Shown here in pieces: positions 16,679 to 26,707 of a stretch of DNA of 64,000 nucleotides. The notes under the pieces were generated by a model that saw only the letters and a program-made list of their open reading frames with translations, ran no database searches and was not told where the DNA came from. Location: assembly GCA_021199255.1 (NCBI GenBank), contig JAJQIK010000072.1:89125-153124 (forward strand). Reading direction: 5' to 3'. Every line of letters begins with the position of its first letter. Positions within the stretch are counted from its first letter, which is position 1. The translations under genes were made by a program, and so were the position numbers. The stretch is from Clostridiales bacterium. GTDB lineage: Bacteria > Bacillota > Clostridia > Lachnospirales > Lachnospiraceae.

Positions 16679-16900
16679 ATGAAAAATAAAGGTTTAGATT
16701 GTCTTGCCCTGACGATTGCCATTATAGGCGCTATTAACTGGGGTCTGATCGGTCTTTTCAGTTTTGACCTTGTGGCGTTTATTTTTGGTAATATGTCATG
16801 GCTTTCCAGAATTATTTATGCTTTGGTTGGTATCGCCGGTCTTTATATCATTACATTTTATATGTATGCGGGCGGTGAGGCCAGAGAAATCGACTCATAG
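16679..16900 (+). CDS. DUF378 family small membrane protein
   Basis: A 73-residue protein with two hydrophobic segments (residues 6-26 and 38-60) and the family signature GAINWGLIGLFSFDLVAFIFG. Function is unknown. The ATG at 16679 follows GGAGGAAAAC directly; a longer frame upstream lies inside the structured element after lexA and has no ribosome-binding site. It ends before a bidirectional terminator shared with rsfS. Confidence 0.88.
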   Translation: MKNKGLDCLALTIAIIGAINWGLIGLFSFDLVAFIFGNMSWLSRIIYALVGIAGLYIITFYMYAGGEAREIDS

Positions 16901-16956
16901 GAACAAATGCGGGCAGCCCGCTTTGAAATGTTGAAATAAGAATGAAAAGATTTCTC

Positions 16957-17010
16957 AGGAAAAAGGAGCCGGATTTATGAAGTTCATCTCATAATTCCGG
17001 CTCCTTTTCC
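16957..17010. terminator. Bidirectional terminator between DUF378 gene and rsfS
   Basis: AAAAGGAGCCGG with flanking TTATGA (16961-16980) pairs with TCATAA and TCCGGCTCCTTTT (16988-17008). A-rich on one side and T-rich on the other, so it can serve both converging transcripts. Confidence 0.85.
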
Positions 17011-17044
17011 GCGCGTTATCCGGCGTACTTTTTTACAAGCACTT

Positions 17045-17401
17045 TTACAGGCTGTCCGCTTCCACCAGCTTGCCGTCCCGCCAGATACGCTCCAAATCAT
17101 AGAACAGACGGTTTTCTTTGTCAAAGATATGGATAATCACATCATGATAGTCCAGAAGAACCCAGTTCGCATTCTGATAGCCCTCAACCTGCTTCAGGGG
17201 GTATCCCGCTTTGCCAAGAAGCTCTTCTACATTGTCCGATAGGGCCTGAATCTGACTTCTGTTATTTCCGTTAGCGATAATAAAATAATCCGCGATAACG
17301 GATACCCCGCTGATATCGATAATCTTGATATCCTCGGCCTTTTTGTCCTCCAGGGCCTGAATTACTAATTTTGCCATTTCTCTGGATTTGGTATTTTCCA
17401 T
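17045..17401 (-). CDS. rsfS: Ribosomal silencing factor RsfS
   Basis: Binds ribosomal protein L14 and blocks joining of the ribosomal subunits when nutrients are short. The 118-residue protein has the family blocks DKKAEDIKIIDISG, ADYFIIANGNNRSQIQAL and YQNANWVLLDYHDVIIHIF. Last gene of the minus-strand cluster obg-yhbY-nadD-yqeK-rsfS, which is the standard order in Firmicutes. Confidence 0.95.
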   Translation of the reverse strand: MENTKSREMAKLVIQALEDKKAEDIKIIDISGVSVIADYFIIANGNNRSQIQALSDNVEELLGKAGYPLKQVEGYQNANWVLLDYHDVIIHIFDKENRLFYDLERIWRDGKLVEADSL

Positions 17402-17421
17402 AGGTTTTTCTCTCCCTGCTC

Positions 17422-18036
17422 TTAATAGATTGCGCTTGCGCCTTGAGAATTTTGCTCTCTCTGCTGATGGTCATAAAACTGAAATGTCTGTTGTGTCATA
17501 GAATCCACCTGCCCGCCTTTTTGAGACAGGTAGGCTAACGTATCCTCCAAAATCTTACGCAGGGCAGCGTCCAGATCCTGATAGGCCAGCCTGCGTACCT
17601 GAGGCAGATTCTGCGCGTGCTTCCGTCCCGGCTCAATGTAATCCGCAATATATACGATCTTTTCCAGCAGGCTCATATTCGGCCTGCCGGTGGTATGGTA
17701 ACGGATAGCGTTTAGAATATCCTCGTCACGGATCTGATATTTCGTCCTGGCCAGGACGCTTCCCGCCTTTGCGTGAAGCAGCGGCGAGTTTTCCATTGCT
17801 TCCGCTTCCGACAACGCTACATGGTTTTGGGTGCAAACTGCAGCCTGCCTGGAATGGCTCATGCATTTGGCGCAATCGTGCAACATTCCTGCCGTCAACG
17901 CCTTATCGATATCCTCTCCGTATATCATGGCCAGATTTGCCGCGGTATAGGCAACGCCAAGGGTATGTTCATAACGCTTGGGCTCCAGTTTCTTTTCCAT
18001 TGTTTTCCTGAGTCTGTTTAGTTCCGATGTTTTCAT
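17422..18036 (-). CDS. yqeK: YqeK family HD-domain phosphohydrolase (Ap4A hydrolase)
   Basis: Symmetrical diadenosine-tetraphosphate hydrolase of the HD superfamily. The metal-binding His and Asp residues are seen in RYEHTLGVA, MLHDCAK, LLHAKAG and IRYHTTG, followed by KIVYIADYIEPGR. The ATG at 18036 gives 204 residues, which fits the family; a frame start at 18120 would extend it and overlap nadD by 35 bases. The ribosome-binding site is weak (AGGAC about 9 bases upstream). Between nadD and rsfS, as usual. Confidence 0.9.
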   Translation of the reverse strand: MKTSELNRLRKTMEKKLEPKRYEHTLGVAYTAANLAMIYGEDIDKALTAGMLHDCAKCMSHSRQAAVCTQNHVALSEAEAMENSPLLHAKAGSVLARTKYQIRDEDILNAIRYHTTGRPNMSLLEKIVYIADYIEPGRKHAQNLPQVRRLAYQDLDAALRKILEDTLAYLSQKGGQVDSMTQQTFQFYDHQQREQNSQGASAIY

Positions 18037-18085
18037 GGTTTCGTCTGTCCTGTCCATAAGCAAGCCGTTTGCAGTTTCTTTCCTG

Positions 18086-18703
18086 TTACGTCCGGTTTCT
18101 ATAAAGCTGATGCGCCGCAATATATTCCGCCACTTCCCCGGGGACGTCCTCCGCTATGGATTCCCCCGCGGATATTTTGCGGCGGATATCGGAAGAGGAA
18201 ATATCCAGCGTTTCCGTCTCTAAGAGAAAGATGCTTGCCCCATAATGCTTCCGCAGGCTCCGGATTTTCTCTTCCATTTGCGCCGTTGTCCTGCCATCCC
18301 GCACCGCCGCCAGAATATGGCAGGCGGCAAAGAGGCGTTCCGGAGACGCCCAATGCTCCAGATGGAAGAGGCTGTCCGCCCCCAGGATAAAATAATATAC
18401 CACGTCGGGATTCTTTTGCTTCAAAGTTTCCAAAGTCTCATAAGTATAAGTATTGCCGCCCTGTTCGATCTCCATTCTGGATAACGTAAAAGCGGGATTG
18501 CCCTGAATGGCCAGCGCGGTCATTTCCGCGCGTATCTCTCCTGCTTCTATATCTCTGGCATCTTTCATATAGGGAACGCCGCAGGGCATGAAAAGCACTT
18601 CGTCAAGGGCGAACTGTTCTCTCGCTTTCTCGGCTATCATCAAATGTCCGTTATGAATAGGGTTAAATGTCCCGCCCATAATACCGACTTTTCTCATACT
18701 CAT
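18086..18703 (-). CDS. nadD: Nicotinate-nucleotide adenylyltransferase
   Basis: Adenylates nicotinic acid mononucleotide in NAD synthesis. The nucleotidyltransferase motif GGTFNPIHNGHLM is at residues 10-22 and the C-terminal ISSSDIRRK is present. Length of 205 residues is normal. The ribosome-binding site is not obvious; ATG at 18697 is an alternative start. It follows yhbY by 10 bases, so translational coupling is likely. Confidence 0.95.
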   Translation of the reverse strand: MSMRKVGIMGGTFNPIHNGHLMIAEKAREQFALDEVLFMPCGVPYMKDARDIEAGEIRAEMTALAIQGNPAFTLSRMEIEQGGNTYTYETLETLKQKNPDVVYYFILGADSLFHLEHWASPERLFAACHILAAVRDGRTTAQMEEKIRSLRKHYGASIFLLETETLDISSSDIRRKISAGESIAEDVPGEVAEYIAAHQLYRNRT

Positions 18704-18713
18704 ATCTTTTTAT

Positions 18714-19007
18714 CTATGCCTTTGGAAATTCAATCTTAGGATTTTTCTTATCCGGTTTATATAACACGATTTTCTTGCCGATGACCTGCACTACCTGAGA
18801 ACGGGTTCTCTCCGCGATCATCTGCGCCAGTTCCTTAGGATCGTCAAAACAATTCTTAAGCACCGTGATTTTAATAAGCTCTCTGGTGTTAAACGCTTCG
18901 TCAATCGCCGACACCAGCTCCGGCGTCAGACTGGACTTGCCCACGTTGCAGATGGGATCTATATTCATTGCCAGCCCCTTGAGATACGCTCTTTGCTTAC
19001 TTGTCAT
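18714..19007 (-). CDS. yhbY: YhbY family RNA-binding protein (CRM domain)
   Basis: A 97-residue single CRM-domain protein associated with the large ribosomal subunit. Blocks seen: YLKGLAMNIDPICNVGKSSL, FNTRELIKITVLKNC and RSQVVQVIGKKIVLYK. It follows obg on the same strand, 75 bases away. Its exact role in ribosome assembly is not settled in the family. Confidence 0.93.
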   Translation of the reverse strand: MTSKQRAYLKGLAMNIDPICNVGKSSLTPELVSAIDEAFNTRELIKITVLKNCFDDPKELAQMIAERTRSQVVQVIGKKIVLYKPDKKNPKIEFPKA

Positions 19008-19082
19008 AAAAATATCATATCCTTTCCCTGCCCTGACAGAACCGTTGGCCGCAAAGGCTTTTCTGCCCAGTTTCTCATAAAA

Positions 19083-20516
<1,434 letters not shown>

Positions 20517-20801
20517 TTATTTCTCTACAGGATATACGGAAGCCTGTTTCTTGTCTCTTCCTTTTCTCTCAAAACGAAGAACACCGTCAACCAAAGCGAA
20601 CAGCGTATCATCGCCGCCAATTCCTACATTGACGCCCGGATGAATCTTAGTTCCCCGCTGTCTGTATAAAATGTTTCCTGCCTTAACGAATTGTCCGTCA
20701 GCTCTCTTTGCACCTAATCTCTTGGACTCGGAATCTCTGCCGTTCTTAGTAGAACCAACACCCTTCTTATGTGCAAAAAATTGAAGGTTCATATTTAACA
20801 T
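20517..20801 (-). CDS. rpmA: 50S ribosomal protein L27 with cleavable N-terminal leader
   Basis: A 94-residue L27. It begins [18 protein letters not shown]: the Firmicute type with a short leader (to LQFF) that must be removed by the protease Prp so that the basic AHKKG end can reach the peptidyl-transferase centre. The ATG at 20801 has GGAGGTG upstream. The prp gene lies 4 bases upstream, which gives enzyme and substrate a shared transcript. Confidence 0.97.
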   Translation of the reverse strand: MLNMNLQFFAHKKGVGSTKNGRDSESKRLGAKRADGQFVKAGNILYRQRGTKIHPGVNVGIGGDDTLFALVDGVLRFERKGRDKKQASVYPVEK

Positions 20802-20805
20802 GGTA

Positions 20806-21138
20806 TTACACCTCCTCAAATGTCAATTTACAATGTTTCTTCCCATATTGCTTTTCAATCTGGGAAAGTCCAAGCACAAGAGAATCCATAAGCGCTCTGG
20901 AAGTCTCCTTCAAGGGCGGATTTACAAAAAAGCAGCGAATGGTTCCCGTTTCCTCATCTGACTCAACCGCCATCTCCTCCCCGGTTATTTCCTGAAGGGA
21001 ATTAATGGTATTGATGACTAACGCGGAGATGGACGCGCATACAATATCGCTTCCATAATCGGCATATCCTGCGTGCCCGCTGCATATAAATCCCCGATAC
21101 TCTCCTGCCCTGGTTTTATGAAATGTGATCTTGGTCAT
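20806..21138 (-). CDS. prp: Ribosomal-processing cysteine protease Prp
   Basis: Cleaves the N-terminal leader of L27. The 110-residue protein has the catalytic His in [11 protein letters not shown] (about residue 22) and the catalytic Cys in [11 protein letters not shown] (about residue 34). Encoded between L21 and L27, the standard place. Confidence 0.95.
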   Translation of the reverse strand: MTKITFHKTRAGEYRGFICSGHAGYADYGSDIVCASISALVINTINSLQEITGEEMAVESDEETGTIRCFFVNPPLKETSRALMDSLVLGLSQIEKQYGKKHCKLTFEEV

Positions 21139-21182
21139 CTCACACCTCTTCGCGATACACGAATCATAAAATCCTGCGAATA

Positions 21183-21488
21183 CTAAGCGTTGATTTTATC
21201 GATCTTAATCTGTGTGTATGCTTGCCTATGACCATTTTTCTTGTGATAGCCTGTTTTTCTCTTATACTTATAAACGATAACCTTACGAGCCTTGCCCTGA
21301 TCCATAACGGTTCCTGTTACGGTCGCGTTCTCCACATCAGCAGCAACCTTAAGCTCCTTATCGCTAACAGCTATAACCTGATCAAATGTTACAGAAGCAC
21401 CTACTTCAACGTCCAGCTTTTCAACCTTGATAACGTCTCCTTCAGATACTTTGTACTGCTTCCCACCTGTTGCAATAATTGCGTACAT
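21183..21488 (-). CDS. rplU: 50S ribosomal protein L21
   Basis: A 101-residue L21 with [14 protein letters not shown] at the N-terminus and [14 protein letters not shown] at the RNA-binding C-terminus. The ATG at 21488 has AGGAGGTG at a spacing of 5. First gene of the ribosomal cluster, preceded by a leader and a consensus promoter. Confidence 0.98.
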   Translation of the reverse strand: MYAIIATGGKQYKVSEGDVIKVEKLDVEVGASVTFDQVIAVSDKELKVAADVENATVTGTVMDQGKARKVIVYKYKRKTGYHKKNGHRQAYTQIKIDKINA

Positions 21489-21580
21489 ATGGCACCTCCT
21501 ATTCATGAACCCTAAGTTCATTTACTCGCTGGCTTCGGTGACGCCCAAAGGGCATACTTGTACCACGCCATGCGGCATAC
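21489..21580 (-). promoter_or_regulatory. Probable L21 leader RNA
   Basis: About 100 bases separate the promoter from rplU. The transcribed strand can form GCCGCATGGC, TGCCCTTTGGGCG and ATGAAC/GGTTCAT hairpins, in the position of the known Firmicute L21 leader, which is thought to let L21 repress its own operon. No covariance search was run, so membership is inferred from position and hairpins. Confidence 0.6.
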
Positions 21581-21586
21581 TTAAGT

Positions 21587-21615
21587 ATCATAACTGTTTT
21601 GGGTTTATTTGTCAA
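21587..21615 (-). promoter_or_regulatory. Promoter of the L21 operon
   Basis: Minus strand TTGACA (complement of 21610-21615) and TATGAT (complement of 21587-21592) with a 17-base spacer. Confidence 0.88.
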
Positions 21616-21678
21616 TGGCTTATGAGAAAATATCGCCAGGAATATCGCCAGAAAATATCATCATGCCATAAAGGCGGA

Positions 21679-22173
21679 TTATAAAAGGGCTTCCAGCTCC
21701 TCTTCCTGATAAAAAAAGAACATCAGGAGCGCCAGCGCCGCCACGCCCACCGTAATATACATATCCGCCACATTAAATTTAGGGAAATCGATGGGGACAA
21801 AATAAATAAAATCCACCACGTACCGATAGCGGACGCGGTCGATCAGATTACCCAAAGCTCCGCTTATGATAAGCAAAAGGCAGCCTTTCATCCAGAAGAA
21901 ACGTTTCCCCAGGGGCAGCCGGCAGTATTTCCAAATAATAAAGAGAATGACAAGGGACGTCAGCATAATGAGAAATACCTGTCTGCCGGAAAAGGAACTG
22001 AAGGCGGCTCCGGTATTTTCCAGATAACTAAATTCCAGTATCCGATCGATAACGACAAAGCTCTCCCGGCCTTTCAGCCTCCTGACCGCCAACAGCTTGG
22101 TATATTGGTCGAGAAACAACAGCGCGGCGGCCAAGAGCACACTTACAATATAATAGGTTTTCCTGTTATTCAT
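21679..22173 (-). CDS. lspA: Lipoprotein signal peptidase (signal peptidase II), copy 2
   Basis: A second signal peptidase II, 164 residues. Same blocks as copy 1 (FLDQYTK, ENTGAAFS, GNLIDR, FNVADMYI) with the predicted catalytic aspartates D121 and D137 intact, so it should be active. The ATG at 22173 has AGGAGAACAT upstream; a longer frame into the NUDIX gene has a non-family N-terminus. The two copies differ widely outside the motifs, so they are old paralogues. It overlaps the end of the NUDIX gene by 8 bases. Confidence 0.94.
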   Translation of the reverse strand: MNNRKTYYIVSVLLAAALLFLDQYTKLLAVRRLKGRESFVVIDRILEFSYLENTGAAFSSFSGRQVFLIMLTSLVILFIIWKYCRLPLGKRFFWMKGCLLLIISGALGNLIDRVRYRYVVDFIYFVPIDFPKFNVADMYITVGVAALALLMFFFYQEEELEALL

Positions 22174-22750
22174 ATGTTCTCCTTTCGGAACCTGCCTGCG
22201 GCTTCTGAATCGTAAAGAAATAGGCCGCCATCTGCGCACGGGAGCTAAATTCCTCTGTCTCCAGCAATTCCAGTACCTCTTCCCTGGTATAGAACCGGGC
22301 GTTGATCTGTTCATTGTCGGAAGTATGATCTGCGAAATCGCCCTCCGCCTCCACAAAGGCGATCTGGGTTTTGACGTCGGAAAAGGCGACTGCGGCAAAG
22401 GACGGAGGCAGAAGGGCGCGGAGCTTTTTGACTGATAACCCGGTTTCTTCATATAATTCCCGCGAGATACATTCCTCCATGGACTCGCCCTCTTCGATCA
22501 TTCCGGCGCACAGATTATAAATATAACGGTTGACTCCCATACGGAACTCCCGGAGCAGCAAAAGCCTGTCCTGATAATATGCCACAATGGACACGCCGCT
22601 GACGCACTGTCCCAGGGCTTCGGGACCTGCTATTTCATTGCGGCTGACAATCTCATATCGCTTTTCCCGGCCTGCCTTATTCAGATAAGTCAGCTCATAA
22701 TTCTTCAAATATTTTCCATCCCTTACCTTTTCCATCCCAAGAAATTTCAT
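22166..22750 (-). CDS. NUDIX hydrolase, ADP-ribose pyrophosphatase-like
   Basis: A 194-residue NUDIX protein that should split a nucleoside diphosphate derivative such as ADP-ribose. The Nudix box is intact: G in CAGMIEEGES, then CISRELYEETGL. The N-terminal beta-domain resembles ADP-ribose pyrophosphatases. It overlaps the end of the RNase G gene by 4 bases (ATGA type), so it is translationally coupled. Substrate is inferred from family only. Confidence 0.88.
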   Translation of the reverse strand: MKFLGMEKVRDGKYLKNYELTYLNKAGREKRYEIVSRNEIAGPEALGQCVSGVSIVAYYQDRLLLLREFRMGVNRYIYNLCAGMIEEGESMEECISRELYEETGLSVKKLRALLPPSFAAVAFSDVKTQIAFVEAEGDFADHTSDNEQINARFYTREEVLELLETEEFSSRAQMAAYFFTIQKPQAGSERRTYE

Positions 22751-24006
22751 GAGCCGCTCCTCCGTATTTGCTCCGCAAAGCTGGGACTGATCTTTTTTCT
22801 GGTCAGCTCCAGCAGCCCCAGGCCTGTCATATCCACTACATGAGCCTTCACCGCGTCCTTTTTTAAGAGGCTCCGCATATACTCAACCAACTGCGCTTCA
22901 TGCTCCCTGCGCTCCATATTAATAAAGTCTACCAGAATCATTCCCGATAAGTTTCTGGCTCGAAGCTGCAGCGCAATCATTTCCGCCGCCTCCAGGTTAA
23001 TCCGCAGGAAGGTTTCTTCCTTGTCTTTTCCTTTTATATATTTTCCGCTATTGACGTCGATGGAAATCAGGGCTTCCGTGGGCTCGATAACCAGATAGCC
23101 GCCGGATTTCAGCCATACCTTTTGATCCAGAAGCTCTTTTACGCGGATTTCTACCGCGTATAGTTTATAGAGGGGAAGCATGGGGTCTTCGTAGAGACGA
23201 ACGGGGATAGGGTTGGGCAGGCGGTCTGCCACTTCGGCTTTCAGCGTCTCATATACCTCCGGCAGATCGGTGATGACCTCGTCATATTCCGTCCGGTACA
23301 TATTCTGTACAAATTCCACATAATCGGGCTTGCTCCGGTACAGGCAGCTATAACAGGTACGGTTCCTGGCAATGGCGGTTATATGCTGCAATTCCTCATA
23401 AAGCCTTTGAGCCTCTGCAATCAAAGGTTCCTCCGTCTCCAGCTCCCCGGCGTTGGTTCTGACAATCAGCGGACATACGGCAGCTATCTGCTGTAATGCT
23501 TCTATGCTGCGGAAGCTCTTCTGCTGTTTGGAACCAAGCTTGGAGGAAACCTGTACCATTTCCGCTTTGCCAGGAGCCGCTCCCTGCTTCCCTGCTTTGC
23601 GAACTGCCCCGGGCAGGCCGACCACCGCATAGCTTCCCGCACGGGAGATACGCGCGGTCACGCCAGCCAGCTTCGTTTTCATGGGTTCCTTGACGATTTG
23701 AACCAGCACTTCGTCGCCGACCCTTAACGTTCCGTCGGCTTCCCGATTGGCGACATATGCATCTGCGGCCTCCGAGAGGGGCAGAAAGGTCAGATACCCC
23801 CCTCCCAGATCCACAAAGGCAGCTCCGATGTTGGCGGCCAGCTTCTGGACTCTTCCGATATAGATATTGCCGATTTCATATGCGTCTTTCGCCCCGCCAA
23901 GCTCTTCCTTCTGCGCCTGGGCTGCCAGAATCTGATTGTCCCGTATCAAAAGGGAAAGCAGCCTATTATATCCTTTTACGATTAAAATCTTACCTGTATT
24001 TGTCAT
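22747..24006 (-). CDS. rng: Ribonuclease G/E family endoribonuclease
   Basis: An RNase E/G-type enzyme that cuts AU-rich single-stranded RNA in rRNA maturation and mRNA decay. An S1 domain (residues 25-110, with NIYIGRVQKLAANIGAAFVD) is followed by the catalytic domain with ISIDVNSGKY and MILVDFINM, the Mg-binding aspartates. The Cys-rich Zn-link of RNase E is not apparent. The ATG at 24006 is preferred on family N-terminus; an ATG at 24054 overlapping the upstream stop is possible. Upstream of L21 as in many clostridia. Confidence 0.92.
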   Translation of the reverse strand: MTNTGKILIVKGYNRLLSLLIRDNQILAAQAQKEELGGAKDAYEIGNIYIGRVQKLAANIGAAFVDLGGGYLTFLPLSEAADAYVANREADGTLRVGDEVLVQIVKEPMKTKLAGVTARISRAGSYAVVGLPGAVRKAGKQGAAPGKAEMVQVSSKLGSKQQKSFRSIEALQQIAAVCPLIVRTNAGELETEEPLIAEAQRLYEELQHITAIARNRTCYSCLYRSKPDYVEFVQNMYRTEYDEVITDLPEVYETLKAEVADRLPNPIPVRLYEDPMLPLYKLYAVEIRVKELLDQKVWLKSGGYLVIEPTEALISIDVNSGKYIKGKDKEETFLRINLEAAEMIALQLRARNLSGMILVDFINMERREHEAQLVEYMRSLLKKDAVKAHVVDMTGLGLLELTRKKISPSFAEQIRRSGS

Positions 24007-24053
24007 GATTTGATGCTTCCATAGTTTTGTGTTTAAAAAAAACAGTTCCGTCA

Positions 24054-24782
24054 TTACCCCGCAGAGCTGACGGCGCAGGCCGATAACGGCACAAATTCAT
24101 GCGGCTGCCCCTCCTTTGCCAAATCCGTATAGGTTTCCAGTCTGGTGATCTGGTATGACGATGGGGGAATCTCCACACGGGCAAACGCACAGAGCTTCTC
24201 AAACACCATGGAGGGCTTGATATTGCCGCTGCTGCTGGCGTTTACTGTCATACGGACTGCCGCCGTCCCTTCCGCTGAAATTTCATAGATTCCCTGTTTT
24301 AAATCCAGCTCCAGGACACTTTTTTTGGTCTCCTTGGTATAGGGAATCGCTTCCTGCGCATAGAAAGCCTTCAGTACCTCCTCCAGATTCTGTATACCGA
24401 AATCTCCTGTGAGACTGTGGAGACGATAGGAGGCGGCCGCCACGCTTGCCATGGCGTTCCCGGCGGTGGCGGGAAGGATACCGACGGAGAGGATTTCCAT
24501 CCCTTCTACCATCACCCGGTTCAGCGCGTCCTTCATTGCCTCCGTTGTAGTGATGGAACGCACCTCAATATCCAGATATTCTCCCGTGCTTTCCAGCCCC
24601 ACGCCCAGAGGAGCCGCAAAGGACATAATCTGATGGGGGCTGAATCCCTCGGAATATTTAATGTCTATGCCCGCCCGCCGGATAGCTTTCTGGAAAAAAC
24701 GCATAATATCCAGATGGCCGATGAATTTCATAACGCCGTATTTGGCAAATTTTATTCTGATTTTTATTCCCTGTTGAAGCAT
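24054..24782 (-). CDS. Radical-SAM-associated protein (TIGR03936/DUF2344)
   Basis: A 242-residue protein of the family that always accompanies the TIGR03960 radical SAM gene. Blocks seen: KIRIKFAKYGVMKFIGHLD, RAGIDIKYSEGFSPHQIMSFAAPL. Probable RNA-related function, not known. The ATG at 24782 has GGAGGTGG upstream. The gene overlaps the end of the radical SAM gene by 19 bases; in some bacteria the two are fused. Confidence 0.9.
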   Translation of the reverse strand: MLQQGIKIRIKFAKYGVMKFIGHLDIMRFFQKAIRRAGIDIKYSEGFSPHQIMSFAAPLGVGLESTGEYLDIEVRSITTTEAMKDALNRVMVEGMEILSVGILPATAGNAMASVAAASYRLHSLTGDFGIQNLEEVLKAFYAQEAIPYTKETKKSVLELDLKQGIYEISAEGTAAVRMTVNASSSGNIKPSMVFEKLCAFARVEIPPSSYQITRLETYTDLAKEGQPHEFVPLSACAVSSAG

Positions 24783-26632
24783 ATTCCACCTCCGAATCTG
24801 CTGGCGCCGCAGCCCTGACACTGGCTCCTGCAGTTAGGTGACACCGTTCCTTCCTGAGCTTTCTTCCATTCCCGCAGCAGAAATTCCCTCGTCACGCCGC
24901 AGTCTAAGAAATCCCAGGGGAATATCTCGTCATCGGAACGCTCCCTTGTGGTATAAAAGCCGATATCCAGACCACAGTCCCGGAAGCAGGAAAGCCACAC
25001 ATCGTTTTGGAAATATTCGCTCCAGGAATCAAACATACAGCCCCGCCTGTAGGCTTCCAGAATCACGGCCGCCACCCTGCGGTCGCCTCTGGCGAAAACG
25101 CCTTCCAGAACGCTTACGTCTGCTTCATGCCAATTATATTTAATACTCTTTTGGTTGAGCTGTTCCCGAATCCCTTTTCTGGTCAGATACGCCTTTTCCA
25201 GAAACTGCTCCCTGGTGCACATGGGCGCCCACTGGAAGGGGGTAAAGGGCTTCGGAATGAAAAAGGAGGTGCTTGCCACGATCTGCACCCTGCCGTTGGT
25301 GCGCTTGTCCTTAGGTACCGTGTCGAAAAAGACGGCCGCGATCTTATTAGACAGGTCGCCGATCCCAAGAATATCCTCCTCTGTCTCGGTAGGCAGCCCC
25401 AGCATAAAATACAGCTTGACCCTTGTCCAGCCTCCTTCAAAGGCAAGCGCCGCGCCTTTTAAAATGACTTCTTCGGTCAATCCTTTATTGATTACGTCGC
25501 GGAGCCGCTGGCTTCCCGCTTCGGGGGCAAAGGTAAGGCTGCTCTTTTTCACATCTTGCACCTTACTCATTACGTCCAGAGAAAAAGCGTCGATTCTAAG
25601 GGAGGGCAGGGAAATATTAATATGCCTGCGGCCACAGTCCTCGATTAAGAAATCCAACAGCTCGTTTAATCTGGAATAGTCGCTGGAGCTCAGGGAACTG
25701 AGGGAAATTTCCTCATGGCCCGTATTCTGAAGCGTTTCCACGGCATATTCCTTCAGCTTGTCCACGTCGCGCTCCCTGACCGGACGGTAAAGCTGTCCCG
25801 CCTGACAGAACCGGCAGCCGCGGATACAGCCCCGCTGAATCTCCAGCACGACGCGATCCTGGGTTACTTTGATAAAGGGCACAACCGGCTTGGTGGGATA
25901 ATGGGCATCTGTCACATTCATGACAATTTCTTTCAAAATCCTGTCAGGCGCTTCCTCATATAATTTCTTCCGTCCCCGAATGGTTCCGTCTTCGTTGTAG
26001 AGCTCCTCATAAAATTGGGGGACATAGATGCCCGGAAGCTTCGCCGCCCCCTTTAGGAAATCCAGACGGGAGCCGCCCTGCTCCTGATTCTCCAGATACC
26101 AGTCCAGAAGCGGCCGATACTGCGTCTCCCCCTCCCCAATATAGAACAGGTCAAAGAAATCCGCGATGGGCTCCGGATTATAGCTGCAGGGGCCGCCGCC
26201 AATCACGATGGGCATATCTTCTCCCCGTTCTGTGGCAAGCAGCGGAATCTGCGCCAGATCCAGCACCTGTAAAATATTGGTGTAGCACATTTCGTATTGC
26301 AGGGTAATGCCCAGAAAATCCGCGTCTTTCACGGGCTCCTGGGATTCCAGCCCGAAAAGAGGGATATGATCTCTGCGCATCAGCCCGTCCAAATCTGTCC
26401 AAGGGGAATACACCCGTTCACACCACACGTCGTCCCATGCGTTAAACATACTGTATAAAATCTGGATTCCCAAATGGGACATTCCGATTTCATATACGTC
26501 CGGGAAACACATCACAAACCGGACGGCAATTTCCTCTTTATCCTTAACGACGGAATTTACTTCATTGCCGATATAGCGTGCCGGCTTTTCCACCTGCATT
26601 AAAATTTCGTCGCTTAACGCCAGCTTTCTCAT
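24764..26632 (-). CDS. B12-binding-like radical SAM protein (TIGR03960)
   Basis: A 622-residue enzyme. Residues about 25-200 form a B12-binding-like domain; the radical SAM core has the CxxxCxxC cluster motif CIRGCRFC near residue 283. The C-terminus carries an extra Cys-rich tail (CRSQCQGCG, GGGIC). Function is unknown; the family is linked by context to ribosomes and tRNA. ATG at 26632 with GAGGA upstream; the longer frame to 26680 lacks a ribosome-binding site. Confidence 0.92.
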   Translation of the reverse strand: MRKLALSDEILMQVEKPARYIGNEVNSVVKDKEEIAVRFVMCFPDVYEIGMSHLGIQILYSMFNAWDDVWCERVYSPWTDLDGLMRRDHIPLFGLESQEPVKDADFLGITLQYEMCYTNILQVLDLAQIPLLATERGEDMPIVIGGGPCSYNPEPIADFFDLFYIGEGETQYRPLLDWYLENQEQGGSRLDFLKGAAKLPGIYVPQFYEELYNEDGTIRGRKKLYEEAPDRILKEIVMNVTDAHYPTKPVVPFIKVTQDRVVLEIQRGCIRGCRFCQAGQLYRPVRERDVDKLKEYAVETLQNTGHEEISLSSLSSSDYSRLNELLDFLIEDCGRRHINISLPSLRIDAFSLDVMSKVQDVKKSSLTFAPEAGSQRLRDVINKGLTEEVILKGAALAFEGGWTRVKLYFMLGLPTETEEDILGIGDLSNKIAAVFFDTVPKDKRTNGRVQIVASTSFFIPKPFTPFQWAPMCTREQFLEKAYLTRKGIREQLNQKSIKYNWHEADVSVLEGVFARGDRRVAAVILEAYRRGCMFDSWSEYFQNDVWLSCFRDCGLDIGFYTTRERSDDEIFPWDFLDCGVTREFLLREWKKAQEGTVSPNCRSQCQGCGASRFGGGICFNRE

Positions 26633-26707
26633 GTCAATCCTCGCTTCCGCGTTTCTTTTGCTGCCCGCGCTGACCCGCACAGCCCGTTTCGTCTTAGTAT
26701 ATCGGAT

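Noticed and set aside
21679-22452. Longer version of the second lspA
   Set aside because: The extra N-terminal residues come from the NUDIX gene read in another frame; the shorter start has a good ribosome-binding site.
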